Source: Halogeometricum sp. S1BR25-6 (GTDB lineage: Archaea > Halobacteriota > Halobacteria > Halobacteriales > Haloferacaceae). Taken from it: a stretch of 64,000 bases of DNA. The translations under genes were made by a program, and so were the position numbers. Shown here piece after piece: positions 45,618 through 53,918 of this stretch. Numbering within the stretch: position 1 is the stretch's first letter; every line of letters begins with the position of its first letter. The stretch covers positions 496,001 to 560,000 of the forward strand of contig NZ_JAMQOP010000001.1 of the NCBI RefSeq assembly GCF_031624495.1, given 5' to 3'. The notes beneath the pieces were generated by a model that was given only the letters and a program-made list of their open reading frames with translations, made no database searches and was not told the DNA's origin.

Positions 45618-46994
45618 ATGAGCGACGACGAAACCGCCGTCGAGTTCCCGCCCGGCCCCTCGGGGCTGCCGGTGGTCGGTTCGATGGTGCAGGCGAACCT
45701 CGGCGGCTTGGAGTTCAGAGAGCGCATGGCTGAAGAGTACGGCGACGTCGTCCACTGGAAGAGCCCCGACGGTCACGTCTACCAGCTCAACCACCCGGAG
45801 GACATCGAACGCGTGCTGGTCCACAACAACGCCAACTACGTGAAGGGCGAGCAGTTTCAGCGCGTGCTCGGTCCGCTGCTCGGCAACGGTCTCCTGAACA
45901 GCGAAGGCGAGGAGTGGCGGCGCAACCGCCATCTCGTCCAGCCGTCGTTCCACCCCGATCGGATCGAGGTGTACGCCGAGATGATGACGGACCTCACCGA
46001 GGAGGCGATAGCGGGGTGGGCGGACGGGCAGACACGCGCGATCCACGACGACATGATGGAGTTGACGCTCCGCATCGTCGCGCGGGCGCTGTTCGGCGTC
46101 GACATCGGCCGCTACGTCGACGACATCGAGGGGGCGATCAACGACTTCCTGCCGGCGACGACCAGCCTCCCAAACCTCCTGCTGCCCGACGAGGTCCCCC
46201 TCCCGTCCCGGCGGAAGATGGCGCGCGCGAGGGAGACGCTCGACGACGTGGTCGACGACATCATCCGACGGAAGCGGCGGGACCCCGGCGAACACGACGT
46301 GGTGTCGATGCTCCTTGACGCGCGCGACGACGACGGAAACCCCCTCTCGGAGGAACAGATCCGCGACGAGGCGATCACGCTGATCACGGCGGGCCACGAG
46401 ACCACCGCGGTGTCGCTGACGTACACCGCCTACCTCCTCGCCCAGCACCCCGAGGTCGAGGCGAAACTGGTCGCGGAACTCGACGCGGTGCTCGGCGGCG
46501 ACGCCCCGACGATGGCCGACCTCTCCGATCTCACCTACACGGAGAAAGTCGTCAAGGAGTCGATGCGGCTGTTCCCGCCGGTGCCGGGGATCAGCCGCGA
46601 GGCGAGGGCGGCCGACGAGGTCGGCGGCTACGCGATCCCCGCCGGCGCGCGGGTGTTCATGAATCAGTGGGTCGTTCACCGCGACGCCCGCTGGTACGAC
46701 GACCCGCTGGCGTTCGACCCCGGGCGCTGGACGCGGGAGTTCGAGCGCTCGCTACCCAACCTCGCGTACTTCCCGTTCGCGGCGGGACCGCGGCGCTGCA
46801 TCGGCGACCGGTTCGCGATGCTGGAAGCCCGACTCATCCTCGCGACAATCTATCGGAAGTACCACCTCGAACTCGTCTCCGACCGGAATCTGGAGGTGGT
46901 CCCGACGATCACCTCGCGCCCGAAGGAGGAGGTGTCGATGGTGGTCCGCGAGCGTTCGGGCGGGGGCGGGGGCGCGGCCGCCCCGAGCGACTGA
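45618..46994 (+). CDS. Cytochrome P450
   Basis: 458 residues. The I-helix oxygen-activation motif AGHETTA begins at about 258, the ExxR pair is KESMR, and the heme loop FPFAAGPRRCIGDRFA places the thiolate cysteine at 394. No membrane anchor, so it is a soluble monooxygenase. Haloarchaeal P450s of this kind (CYP174-like) have poorly known substrates. No ferredoxin or reductase gene is adjacent. The gene contains about 11 GATC sites in 1.4 kb compared with one in the 2.9-kb uvrA, suggesting a different origin. It ends in a Gly-rich tail. Confidence 0.95.
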   Translation: MSDDETAVEFPPGPSGLPVVGSMVQANLGGLEFRERMAEEYGDVVHWKSPDGHVYQLNHPEDIERVLVHNNANYVKGEQFQRVLGPLLGNGLLNSEGEEWRRNRHLVQPSFHPDRIEVYAEMMTDLTEEAIAGWADGQTRAIHDDMMELTLRIVARALFGVDIGRYVDDIEGAINDFLPATTSLPNLLLPDEVPLPSRRKMARARETLDDVVDDIIRRKRRDPGEHDVVSMLLDARDDDGNPLSEEQIRDEAITLITAGHETTAVSLTYTAYLLAQHPEVEAKLVAELDAVLGGDAPTMADLSDLTYTEKVVKESMRLFPPVPGISREARAADEVGGYAIPAGARVFMNQWVVHRDARWYDDPLAFDPGRWTREFERSLPNLAYFPFAAGPRRCIGDRFAMLEARLILATIYRKYHLELVSDRNLEVVPTITSRPKEEVSMVVRERSGGGGGAAAPSD

Positions 46995-47080
46995 CCGCCC
47001 GCCGCGGCCGCCACGAGTCACAAGCGGCCGGCATATACAGGTAATGCGCCCTTCGGGCTCTCGCCCCTACCTCGATCCGC

Positions 47081-47290
47081 ATGACCGACGACGACACCGA
47101 CGCCGAGAAGGAACAACAGGAACAGTACGGCGGCGGCGAGGGCGACGTCGACGCCGTCGAACAGACCGAGGCTCTCGGCGACGGGGACTTGGACTCGGAT
47201 TCGGACTCCGACGACGAGAGCGAGGCCGACGCCGACGAAGAGGAGTGGGAAGAAGCGGAGCACGAGAACCCCGACGACCGCGAAGACTGA
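47081..47290 (+). CDS. Short highly acidic protein, low complexity
   Basis: 69 residues of which about half are Asp or Glu, with Gln- and Gly-rich patches (KEQQEQYGGGEGDVDAVEQ). No hydrophobic core or motif; probably disordered. It could be a real small haloarchaeal protein or an over-predicted frame; an ATG after an intergenic region and a termination shortly after argue weakly for a gene. Confidence 0.5.
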   Translation: MTDDDTDAEKEQQEQYGGGEGDVDAVEQTEALGDGDLDSDSDSDDESEADADEEEWEEAEHENPDDRED

Positions 47291-47478
47291 TACTGACTGC
47301 GTTCACTATTCACCGGTGATCGCGACCCTCAGTCCCGTCGGTCACCGGTAAGAGACGAGAGCAGTCAGTATGAAGCGTCGCTCCTGACGCTCTTTTCAGC
47401 GAGAACTCCGACCCGAATCAGTTCCGGTCCGGGGCGCTCATCCGAGAGCGGCGCGACCGACGGACGCGGCGTCCGTCG

Positions 47479-48291
47479 TCAGTTCACTTCGTTGTACATC
47501 TCGTCGATGACCTTCTCGACGTTCGGCGGGCCGCCGTCGGGTTGCTCGGACGTGTAGGAGTACTCCGACTTCCCGTCGTGGGAGGTACCGGTCGTCCACG
47601 GCTGTTCGGGGTCCGCGCGTTCCTCGCGCATCGTGGACATGAACGTGTAGTTGTAGTCCTGGTTCTCCTTCTCCTGCGGGAAACTCGCGGGGACGGGGAG
47701 GTGCTCGTCGAAGGAGTCGATGACCGAGTGCCACTGGTTCTGGTGCATCGTGTCGCGGGCGATGAGGTACTCAAGCATGTCCTCCATACCCGGGTCGTCG
47801 GTGAACTCGTAGAGGCGCGTCGCCAGTGTGCGGCCGGTGGACTCGGCCATCACGTTGGCGTACATGTCGGCGGCGAGGTTGCCGCTGGCGACAACGTAGT
47901 TGCCGGTGAACGGCACGCCGTTGCTGTCGACGGGCATCGCGTGCAGACCGGCCGAGAGCGCCTGTCGAGGCTGACCGCTGCGCATCATCTCGTCGATGAC
48001 GGCGTCCTCGCGGGCCGACTCGCGGGCCTCGGGGGAGGCGCCTTCGAGGTTCTTGGCAACCGCCGTCGCCAGCATCTCGATGTGGCCCATCTCCTCCATC
48101 GCCGTCTCCATGAGGAGCGTCTTGTACTCGCTCATCTCGCTGGGCACGGCGAACGACTGGAACATGTACTGCAGGGCGACGCGCATCTCGCCCTCGGCAC
48201 CGCCGATGGCCTGCTGGAGCATCTTCGCGAACTGCGGGTTCGGGTCCTCGACTTCGACCTCGTACTGGAGGCCGTTTTCGTGGTAGAACAT
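47479..48291 (-). CDS. Manganese (non-heme) catalase
   Basis: 270 residues. The ferritin-like four-helix core is visible: GGAEGEMRVALQYMFQSFAV supplies the first Glu ligand, ETAMEEMGHIEML the ExxH pair, and the second pair is in LIARDTMHQNQWH with a Glu in DMLEYL. The enzyme disproportionates hydrogen peroxide without heme. The C-terminal tail (after about 220) is polar, as in other family members. A TATA-like run lies 30-42 bases upstream. No adjacent partner gene. Confidence 0.94.
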   Translation of the reverse strand: MFYHENGLQYEVEVEDPNPQFAKMLQQAIGGAEGEMRVALQYMFQSFAVPSEMSEYKTLLMETAMEEMGHIEMLATAVAKNLEGASPEARESAREDAVIDEMMRSGQPRQALSAGLHAMPVDSNGVPFTGNYVVASGNLAADMYANVMAESTGRTLATRLYEFTDDPGMEDMLEYLIARDTMHQNQWHSVIDSFDEHLPVPASFPQEKENQDYNYTFMSTMREERADPEQPWTTGTSHDGKSEYSYTSEQPDGGPPNVEKVIDEMYNEVN

Positions 48292-48321
48292 CGTTACAAT
48301 TTCTCCGAGAAGCGGTGTACT

Positions 48322-48333
48322 AAAATAATTTTT
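48322..48333 (-). promoter_or_regulatory. TATA region of the manganese catalase gene
   Basis: The run AAAATAATTTTT on the plus strand reads as an AT-only box on the minus strand, 31-42 bases before ATG 48291, the only such run in the upstream region. Confidence 0.55.
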
Positions 48334-48429
48334 TGCCGACAGCCAAGTTCTGTGACGATGCGGAAAAAGGGAGACCCATAATCTTCAAAAACAAAGTCTC
48401 ACTTCGCCGTCATTCCGGTACTCGGATAC

Positions 48430-48513
48430 TATAGTAGCGTCTGCAAGTCATCACTCACTCGACCGCACGACGGCGCGCGGTCGGATGAGAAGACAGTTGC
48501 AGACGTTACTATA
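48430..48513. repeat. 84-bp nested inverted repeat (MITE-like)
   Basis: Outer arms of 17 bp, 48430-48446 and 48497-48513, are reverse complements with one mismatch (core TAGCGTCTGCAA against TTGCAGACGTTA). Inside, CGACCGC (48460-48466) pairs with GCGGTCG (48477-48483). No ORF is enclosed. It resembles a miniature inverted-repeat element; a regulatory or terminator role between the catalase and PIN-ATPase genes is also possible. Confidence 0.6.
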
Positions 48514-48571
48514 TTCACCGAGGCATCACGTCGCCGGGGGCGGCCGGTCGTCGGTCCGCCGTGATACGTTC

Positions 48572-48577
48572 TTTTAT
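48572..48577 (+). promoter_or_regulatory. TATA box of the PIN-ATPase gene
   Basis: TTTTAT, 26-31 bases before ATG 48603, the spacing expected for a leaderless transcript. It lies outside the MITE-like repeat, about 58 bases downstream of it. Confidence 0.55.
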
Positions 48578-48602
48578 CCGTCTCCCACGCCAAGCCGGGG
48601 CC

Positions 48603-50453
48603 ATGAAGCTAGTGCCGGACACGAGCGCGGTCATCGACGGTCGCGTGTCCGAGCGAGTCGAGTCGGGCGGCGACGTGGAGACGGTCTGCGTGCCCGAAGC
48701 CGTCGTCGGCGAACTCGAATCACAGGCGAACAGCGGTTACGACACGGGCTGGGAGGGGCTCTCCGAACTCCAGCGCCTCACCGAACTCGCCGACGAGGGG
48801 TCGGTGACCGTCGAGTACGTCGGTCGGCGGACGAAACCGAGCGAGGCCACCGGCGCGCACGAGGGTGACATCGACGCCGTCATCCGCGACATCGCCGAGG
48901 AGCACGGGGCGACGCTCCTGACGAGCGACCAGGTGCAGGCCGAAGTCGCCCGCGCGAAGGGCATCGACGTGGAGTTCGTCGAGGCTCGCACCCGCGGGTC
49001 CGGCGGCCTCGTCATCGAGGAGTTCTTCGACGACGAGACGATGTCCGTTCACCTCAAGACCGGCACGAAACCGAAGGCGAAACGCGGCGCCATCGGCGAG
49101 ATGCACTACCAGACCATCAGCGAGGAGGTGTCCGACGAGGAGACGATGAAGGCGTGGGCCGACGACATCGAGAACTCCGCCCGCGCGAGTCCCGAGGGCT
49201 TCGTCGAACTCTCCGAACCGGGCATGAGCATCGTCCAGTTCCGCGACTACCGCATCGCCCTCGCTCGCCCGCCGTTCGCCGACGGCATCGAGATAACCGC
49301 CGTCCGGCCCATCGTCAAGACCGACCTCGACGACTACGAGTTCGCCGACGAACTCCGCGACCGCCTCTCGGAACGTCAGCGCGGCGTCCTCATCTCGGGG
49401 GCGCCCGGCGCCGGGAAGTCCACGTTCGCGCAGGCCGTCGCAGAGTTCCTCAACGACAGCGACTACGCGGTCAAGACGATGGAGAAACCGCGCGACCTGC
49501 AGGTCGGCCCCGAGATAACCCAGTACACCGCGCTCGACGGCCAGATGGCGAAGACGGCCGACTCGCTCCTCCTCGTCCGCCCCGACTACACCATCTACGA
49601 CGAGGTGCGCAAAACCGACGACTTCGAGGTGTTCGCCGACATGCGCCTGGCCGGCGTCGGCATGGTCGGCGTCGTCCACGCCACGCGCGCCATCGACGCC
49701 CTCCAGCGACTCGTCGGCCGCGTCGAACTCGGCATGATTCCCCAAGTCGTCGACACCGTCGTCTACATCGAGGACGGCCGCGTCGACACCGTCTACGACG
49801 TGCGGACGGAGGTGAAGGTGCCCGAGGGTCTCACCGCCGAGGACCTCGCCCGGCCCGTCATCCAGGTCACCGACTTCGAGACGGACACGCCCGCCTACGA
49901 GATTTACACGTTCAACCGGCAGGTCGTCACCGTCCCCCTCGGGGACGAGGCGGAGGGCCGCGACGAGACGGGCGTGAGCCGACTCGCGCGACAGGAGATA
50001 GAGCGGGAGATTCGCTCCATCGCCCGCGGTCACGTCGAGGTGGAACTGCAGGGTCAGGAGAAGGCGACCGTCTACGTCGACGAGGACGACATCTCCTACG
50101 TCATCGGGAAGGGCGGCGGCAGAATCTCCGACATCGAGGACCGCCTCGGAATCGACATCGACGTGCGGACCCACGAGGACAACCCTGCCCAGTCGTCGGC
50201 GTCCGACGGGTCGGGCGGGTCGGGCGGTGACGATGGCGACGTCGTCACCCCCGAAGTGACCTCCCGGCACGTCGTCGTCCGGATGGACGACCACGTCGGC
50301 GAGACCGTCGAAGTGCGCGCCGACGGCGACTACCTCTTCACCGCGACGGTCGGCCGCGGCGGTGACATCCAAGTCTCCCGGGGGAGCGCCATCGCCGACG
50401 AACTCGAACAGGCCATCGACCGAAAACAGAAGATTACGGTCCACCCGACGTAG
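48603..50453 (+). CDS. PIN-ATPase-KH protein (PINc/VapC family ATPase)
   Basis: 616 residues. An N-terminal PIN nuclease-type domain (about 1-135) has LVPDTSAVIDG with the first metal aspartate at residue 6 and ends in LLTSDQVQAEVA. A P-loop ATPase with GAPGAGKST at about 266-274 resembles type II/IV secretion-family ATPases (PilT/VirB11-like). A C-terminal KH domain includes VYVDEDDISYVIGKGGGRIS. The combination is conserved in archaea and suggests an RNA-handling ATPase, but its function is not well established. It has its own promoter. Confidence 0.9.
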   Translation: MKLVPDTSAVIDGRVSERVESGGDVETVCVPEAVVGELESQANSGYDTGWEGLSELQRLTELADEGSVTVEYVGRRTKPSEATGAHEGDIDAVIRDIAEEHGATLLTSDQVQAEVARAKGIDVEFVEARTRGSGGLVIEEFFDDETMSVHLKTGTKPKAKRGAIGEMHYQTISEEVSDEETMKAWADDIENSARASPEGFVELSEPGMSIVQFRDYRIALARPPFADGIEITAVRPIVKTDLDDYEFADELRDRLSERQRGVLISGAPGAGKSTFAQAVAEFLNDSDYAVKTMEKPRDLQVGPEITQYTALDGQMAKTADSLLLVRPDYTIYDEVRKTDDFEVFADMRLAGVGMVGVVHATRAIDALQRLVGRVELGMIPQVVDTVVYIEDGRVDTVYDVRTEVKVPEGLTAEDLARPVIQVTDFETDTPAYEIYTFNRQVVTVPLGDEAEGRDETGVSRLARQEIEREIRSIARGHVEVELQGQEKATVYVDEDDISYVIGKGGGRISDIEDRLGIDIDVRTHEDNPAQSSASDGSGGSGGDDGDVVTPEVTSRHVVVRMDDHVGETVEVRADGDYLFTATVGRGGDIQVSRGSAIADELEQAIDRKQKITVHPT

Positions 50454-50572
50454 ACCGTTCTCTCTCCTCGTCTCCGTCCGTTTCGCCGTCACCGACGTTT
50501 CGCTCCTCGCGCGTGGTAGTCACTCCCAAGGGCGTGTGATACAAGCAGGCGGCGGTCGTAGACCGGAGTACG

Positions 50573-50770
50573 ATGTCGAGCGAGTCACCCCGCCGACTGT
50601 TACTCGTCGTCGCCGCGGTCGGTATCGCGGCGATTGCGCAGGCGTACAGGCTCTTCCTCGGCGAGGGCGGTGCCTGGGCGCTCGTCGCTCTCGTCGGCTT
50701 CTCGTTGGTCGCTCTCGTGTCGGGGTGGCAACTGTGGTCCGTTCGTCGCTCGGGAACACCCCGTCGCTGA
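50573..50770 (+). CDS. Small two-helix membrane protein
   Basis: 65 residues. Hydrophobic segments are about 9-28 (LLLVVAAVGIAAIAQAYRLF) and about 34-51 (WALVALVGFSLVALVSGW), with a basic C-terminus (RRSGTPRR), giving a hairpin with both ends inside. No recognised family. It is placed between the PIN-ATPase gene and a convergent regulator. Confidence 0.6.
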   Translation: MSSESPRRLLLVVAAVGIAAIAQAYRLFLGEGGAWALVALVGFSLVALVSGWQLWSVRRSGTPRR

Positions 50771-50909
50771 GGAGCGTTCTCACTCCGCTTGGCCGCACCG
50801 AACGCCGTCGCTCGCCGAGCGGAAAGAGAGAAGGTTAGTTTTCCACGCCGTCGCGGAGTGGTCGTATGTCGGTGCGCGCGTGCGGTGAGCCGGTGACGGT
50901 GCGACGGAG

Positions 50910-51206
50910 CTACTCCGCGCAGCAGGCTTCCGCCTCGTCGGCGTCGCCCTCCGAGGGTCGCTTCGGGGCCGCGTCGGTGAGTTGGTAGAGATTCTGCCGC
51001 GCGTCCGCGAAGTAGACGTCCTCGTCGACGACGCCGATTCCCTCCAGCCGTTCGAGCGCGTAGCGAACCGTCCGGGCCGACAGCATCGACTCCTGAACGA
51101 TTCCCTTCTGCGTGAGCGGGCCGTTGTATTCGAGTACTTTGAAAACTAACTTCGCACTCGGGGGGAGGTCGTCGAGACTCTCCTGTTCTTGTTCTGCCTC
51201 TGCCAT
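50910..51206 (-). CDS. Small helix-turn-helix (MarR-like) regulator
   Basis: 98 residues. A winged-helix core at about 16-75, from PPSAKLVFKVLEYNGPLTQ to ARTVRYALERLEGIGVVDED, is followed by an acidic tail ending EACCAE. The adjacent cysteines might bind metal or be redox active, but this is not shown. Similar small MarR/TrmB-like regulators are common in haloarchaea. It is divergent from the EMC6-like gene. Confidence 0.82.
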   Translation of the reverse strand: MAEAEQEQESLDDLPPSAKLVFKVLEYNGPLTQKGIVQESMLSARTVRYALERLEGIGVVDEDVYFADARQNLYQLTDAAPKRPSEGDADEAEACCAE

Positions 51207-51353
51207 CGTTACGAATCGAAACGTGCAAACGCCATAAACCTTCGTGGACGGCCGCGGCCGAACGATTCAACTTCGACGCGTATCGCGGCGGAGCGCGCCG
51301 CCCCCGCGTGCGGGAACGAACGCCTTTTGATGCCGGGTATCGGAGTCGTACCC

Positions 51354-51680
51354 ATGGCAACGGAAACGCAGACGGGCCTCTCGGGTCACATGCGGGGGGT
51401 CACGGTCACCACGCTCGCCTGCCTCGCCGGCGTCGCGGCCGCGTTGGCGTCGGGCACGCTCGTCGGACTGGGGTCGGTCCCCGTGTCCGAGGCGGCGACG
51501 AACCAGCAGGCGCTGGCGGTGCTGGGGGCGGCCGTCCTCGCGCAGTTTCCCCTTCTGAAGGTCGTCGGCGTCGACGTCTCAGAGTTCGGCGCGAAGGACT
51601 ACCTCTACATCGCCTTCATGACGTTCACCCTCTGGTTCATCGCGTTCGGCATCCTGCTCACCTCGGGAGCGACCCTGTAA
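51354..51680 (+). CDS. EMC6-like membrane protein
   Basis: 108 residues with three hydrophobic segments at about 18-36 (TVTTLACLAGVAAALASGT), about 50-68 and about 84-104 (LYIAFMTFTLWFIAFGILL). It fits archaeal EMC6-like proteins; eukaryotic EMC6 is part of the ER membrane-insertion complex. An insertion role here is inference. It ends three bases before the ABCE1 start, so the two are almost certainly co-transcribed. Confidence 0.8.
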   Translation: MATETQTGLSGHMRGVTVTTLACLAGVAAALASGTLVGLGSVPVSEAATNQQALAVLGAAVLAQFPLLKVVGVDVSEFGAKDYLYIAFMTFTLWFIAFGILLTSGATL

Positions 51681-51683
51681 TTC

Positions 51684-53516
51684 ATGGCGGAAGACAGCAT
51701 CGCGGTCGTCGACCTCGACCGGTGTCAACCGGACCGCTGCAGTTACGAGTGCGCCAACTACTGCCCGCCGAACCGAACGGGTAAAGAGTGCATCGTCACG
51801 CGCGGAGAGTACTTCGAGGAGGACGAACCGTACGACGGCGGCCCCGACCAGATACGCATCTCCGAGGAGGTCTGCCTCGGCGAAACGTGCGGCATCTGCG
51901 TCGAGAAATGTCCGTTCGACGCCATCGAGATAATCAACCTCCCCACGGAACTGCAGGAGGACCCCGTCCACCGCTACGGCGACAACGCCTTCGCCCTCTA
52001 CGGCCTCCCCGTGCCCGAGTCGGGCGGAGTGACGGGTATCCTCGGTCCGAACGGTATCGGGAAGACGACGGCCGTCCACGCCCTCGCGGGCGAAATGGTC
52101 CCTAACCTCGGGAACTACGACGAGGAGGCGACGTGGGAGGCCGTCCTCGAACGCTACCGGGGGACGGAACTCCAGAACTACATCGAACGCGTCCGCGAGG
52201 AGCAGGTCTCCATCGCGCGCAAACCGCAGTACGTCGACCAGATTCCCAAGCAGTTCGACGGCGTCACGAGCGACCTGCTGGCCGCGACGGACGAACGCGG
52301 GAAACTCGACGAGTACGTCGAGCGACTCGGCATCGCCCCCGTCGTCGACCAACCGCTCGACACCCTCTCCGGCGGCGAACTCCAGCGCGTCGCCCTCGCA
52401 GCGACGATGGCCCGCGACCGCGACTTCTACTTCCTCGACGAGATAACGCCGTACCTCGACATCGGTCAGCGCGTCACCGCGGCGCGACTCATCCGCGAAC
52501 TCGCCGAGGAGGAGGACAAGGCCGTCCTCGTCGTCGAACACGACCTGGCCATCCTGGACCTCCTCGCCGACACGCTCCACATCGCCTACGGTGAACCCGG
52601 CGCCTACGGCGTCGTCACCGACCCGAAGTCGGTGCGCAACGGAATCAACGAGTATCTCAAAGGCTACCTCTCGAACGAGAACATGCGCATCCGGCCCGAC
52701 GAGATACAGTTCCACCAGCACGCGCCGCGCGAGACGAGCAAGAGCGCCCCCCTCGTCGACTATCCGGACCTCTCGAAGTCCTACGGCGACGGGGAGTTCT
52801 CCCTCGACGTCGAGGGCGGCACCATCTACCAGTCGGAGGTGCTCGGTATCGTCGGTCCGAACGGCATCGGGAAGTCCACCTTGGCGCAGATGTTCGCGGG
52901 GTCGCTCGAACCCGACGAGGGCGAACTCGACTTCCGCCTCGACATCGCGTACAAACCGCAGTACATCGAAATCGACCAGCCGATGCGCGTCGACGCGTTC
53001 CTCTCCTCCATCACCGAGGACTTCGGCACCTCCTACTGGAAGACCGAAGTCGCCAATCCGCTCCAACTCGGCCGCATCATGGAGCGCAACCTCGACGACC
53101 TCTCGGGCGGGGAGCGTCAGCGCGTCGCAATCGCGGCCTGCCTCTCCGAGGACGCCGACCTGTACGTGCTGGACGAACCCTCGGCCCACCTCGACGTGGA
53201 ACAGCGAGTGCAGGCGACGACGGCCATCCGCCGCTACGCCGAGAACCACGACGCGACGGTGATGGTCATCGACCACGACATCTACATGATCGACCTGCTC
53301 GCGGACCGCCTGATGGTGTTCGACGGCGAACCCTCGGTACACGGTCACGCCGGAACGCCGCAGGAGATGCGCGCCGGGATGAACGACTTCCTCTCGGACC
53401 TCGACATCACGTTCCGTCGCGACGAGCGCACCCAACGACCCCGCATCAACAAACCGGGCTCGCAACTCGACAGCAAGCAGAAGCGCTCGGGCGAGTACTA
53501 CTACTCGTCGGACTGA
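51684..53516 (+). CDS. Ribosome recycling ATPase ABCE1 (RLI)
   Basis: 610 residues. The N-terminal Fe-S domain has CQPDRCSYECANYCPPN and CLGETCGICVEKCPF, holding two [4Fe-4S] clusters. Twin ABC modules have Walker A GPNGIGKTT at about 121-129 and GPNGIGKST at about 391-399, with signatures LSGGELQRVALA and LSGGERQRVAIA. ABCE1 splits ribosomes after termination using ATP; it is essential in archaea and eukaryotes. It is co-transcribed with the EMC6-like gene upstream. Confidence 0.98.
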   Translation: MAEDSIAVVDLDRCQPDRCSYECANYCPPNRTGKECIVTRGEYFEEDEPYDGGPDQIRISEEVCLGETCGICVEKCPFDAIEIINLPTELQEDPVHRYGDNAFALYGLPVPESGGVTGILGPNGIGKTTAVHALAGEMVPNLGNYDEEATWEAVLERYRGTELQNYIERVREEQVSIARKPQYVDQIPKQFDGVTSDLLAATDERGKLDEYVERLGIAPVVDQPLDTLSGGELQRVALAATMARDRDFYFLDEITPYLDIGQRVTAARLIRELAEEEDKAVLVVEHDLAILDLLADTLHIAYGEPGAYGVVTDPKSVRNGINEYLKGYLSNENMRIRPDEIQFHQHAPRETSKSAPLVDYPDLSKSYGDGEFSLDVEGGTIYQSEVLGIVGPNGIGKSTLAQMFAGSLEPDEGELDFRLDIAYKPQYIEIDQPMRVDAFLSSITEDFGTSYWKTEVANPLQLGRIMERNLDDLSGGERQRVAIAACLSEDADLYVLDEPSAHLDVEQRVQATTAIRRYAENHDATVMVIDHDIYMIDLLADRLMVFDGEPSVHGHAGTPQEMRAGMNDFLSDLDITFRRDERTQRPRINKPGSQLDSKQKRSGEYYYSSD

Positions 53517-53638
53517 CGGCTCCGTCGAATTGAGTTCGAGTTCGAGTTCGGATTCGACTCCGCGTTCCACCCGCTTTTTCCTCGGATTCGGCGATTCGGC
53601 CTCAAACGTTAACGGCCTCGACCGTCGATACGGAGTAC

Positions 53639-53857
53639 ATGAAACAGCAAGTGCTGAAGCAGTTCCTCGGTTCGAAGAAGTCGCGTCAACTCGGCGTCGT
53701 CATCCCGCTGGTCCAGGCGGCGCTCGCACTCCTCAAGAAGAAGCCCAAGCGGGCGCTCCTCCTCGTCGGCGTCGCCCTCGTGTCGAGTCGGTCGACGAAA
53801 CTCGGCACCGTCGCGCAGGTCCTGCTCAAGGTCTTCGGCCGCCGTCTCGACGCCTAG
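53639..53857 (+). CDS. Small basic protein with a hydrophobic core, function unknown
   Basis: 72 residues, unusually basic for a haloarchaeon (many Lys/Arg: KKSRQLG, LKKKPKRAL, and the FGRRLDA tail). Two moderately hydrophobic stretches (LGVVIPLVQAALALL and ALLLVGVALVSS) could be membrane helices or an amphipathic hairpin. No family recognised. It may bind membrane or nucleic acid; nothing in the context distinguishes these. Confidence 0.65.
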   Translation: MKQQVLKQFLGSKKSRQLGVVIPLVQAALALLKKKPKRALLLVGVALVSSRSTKLGTVAQVLLKVFGRRLDA

Positions 53858-53918
53858 CTGGAGCGCTTGACGCGACTGACCGCCGTCCGCGGCCCGCTCG
53901 ATTCTTCGCGGCGTCCGA

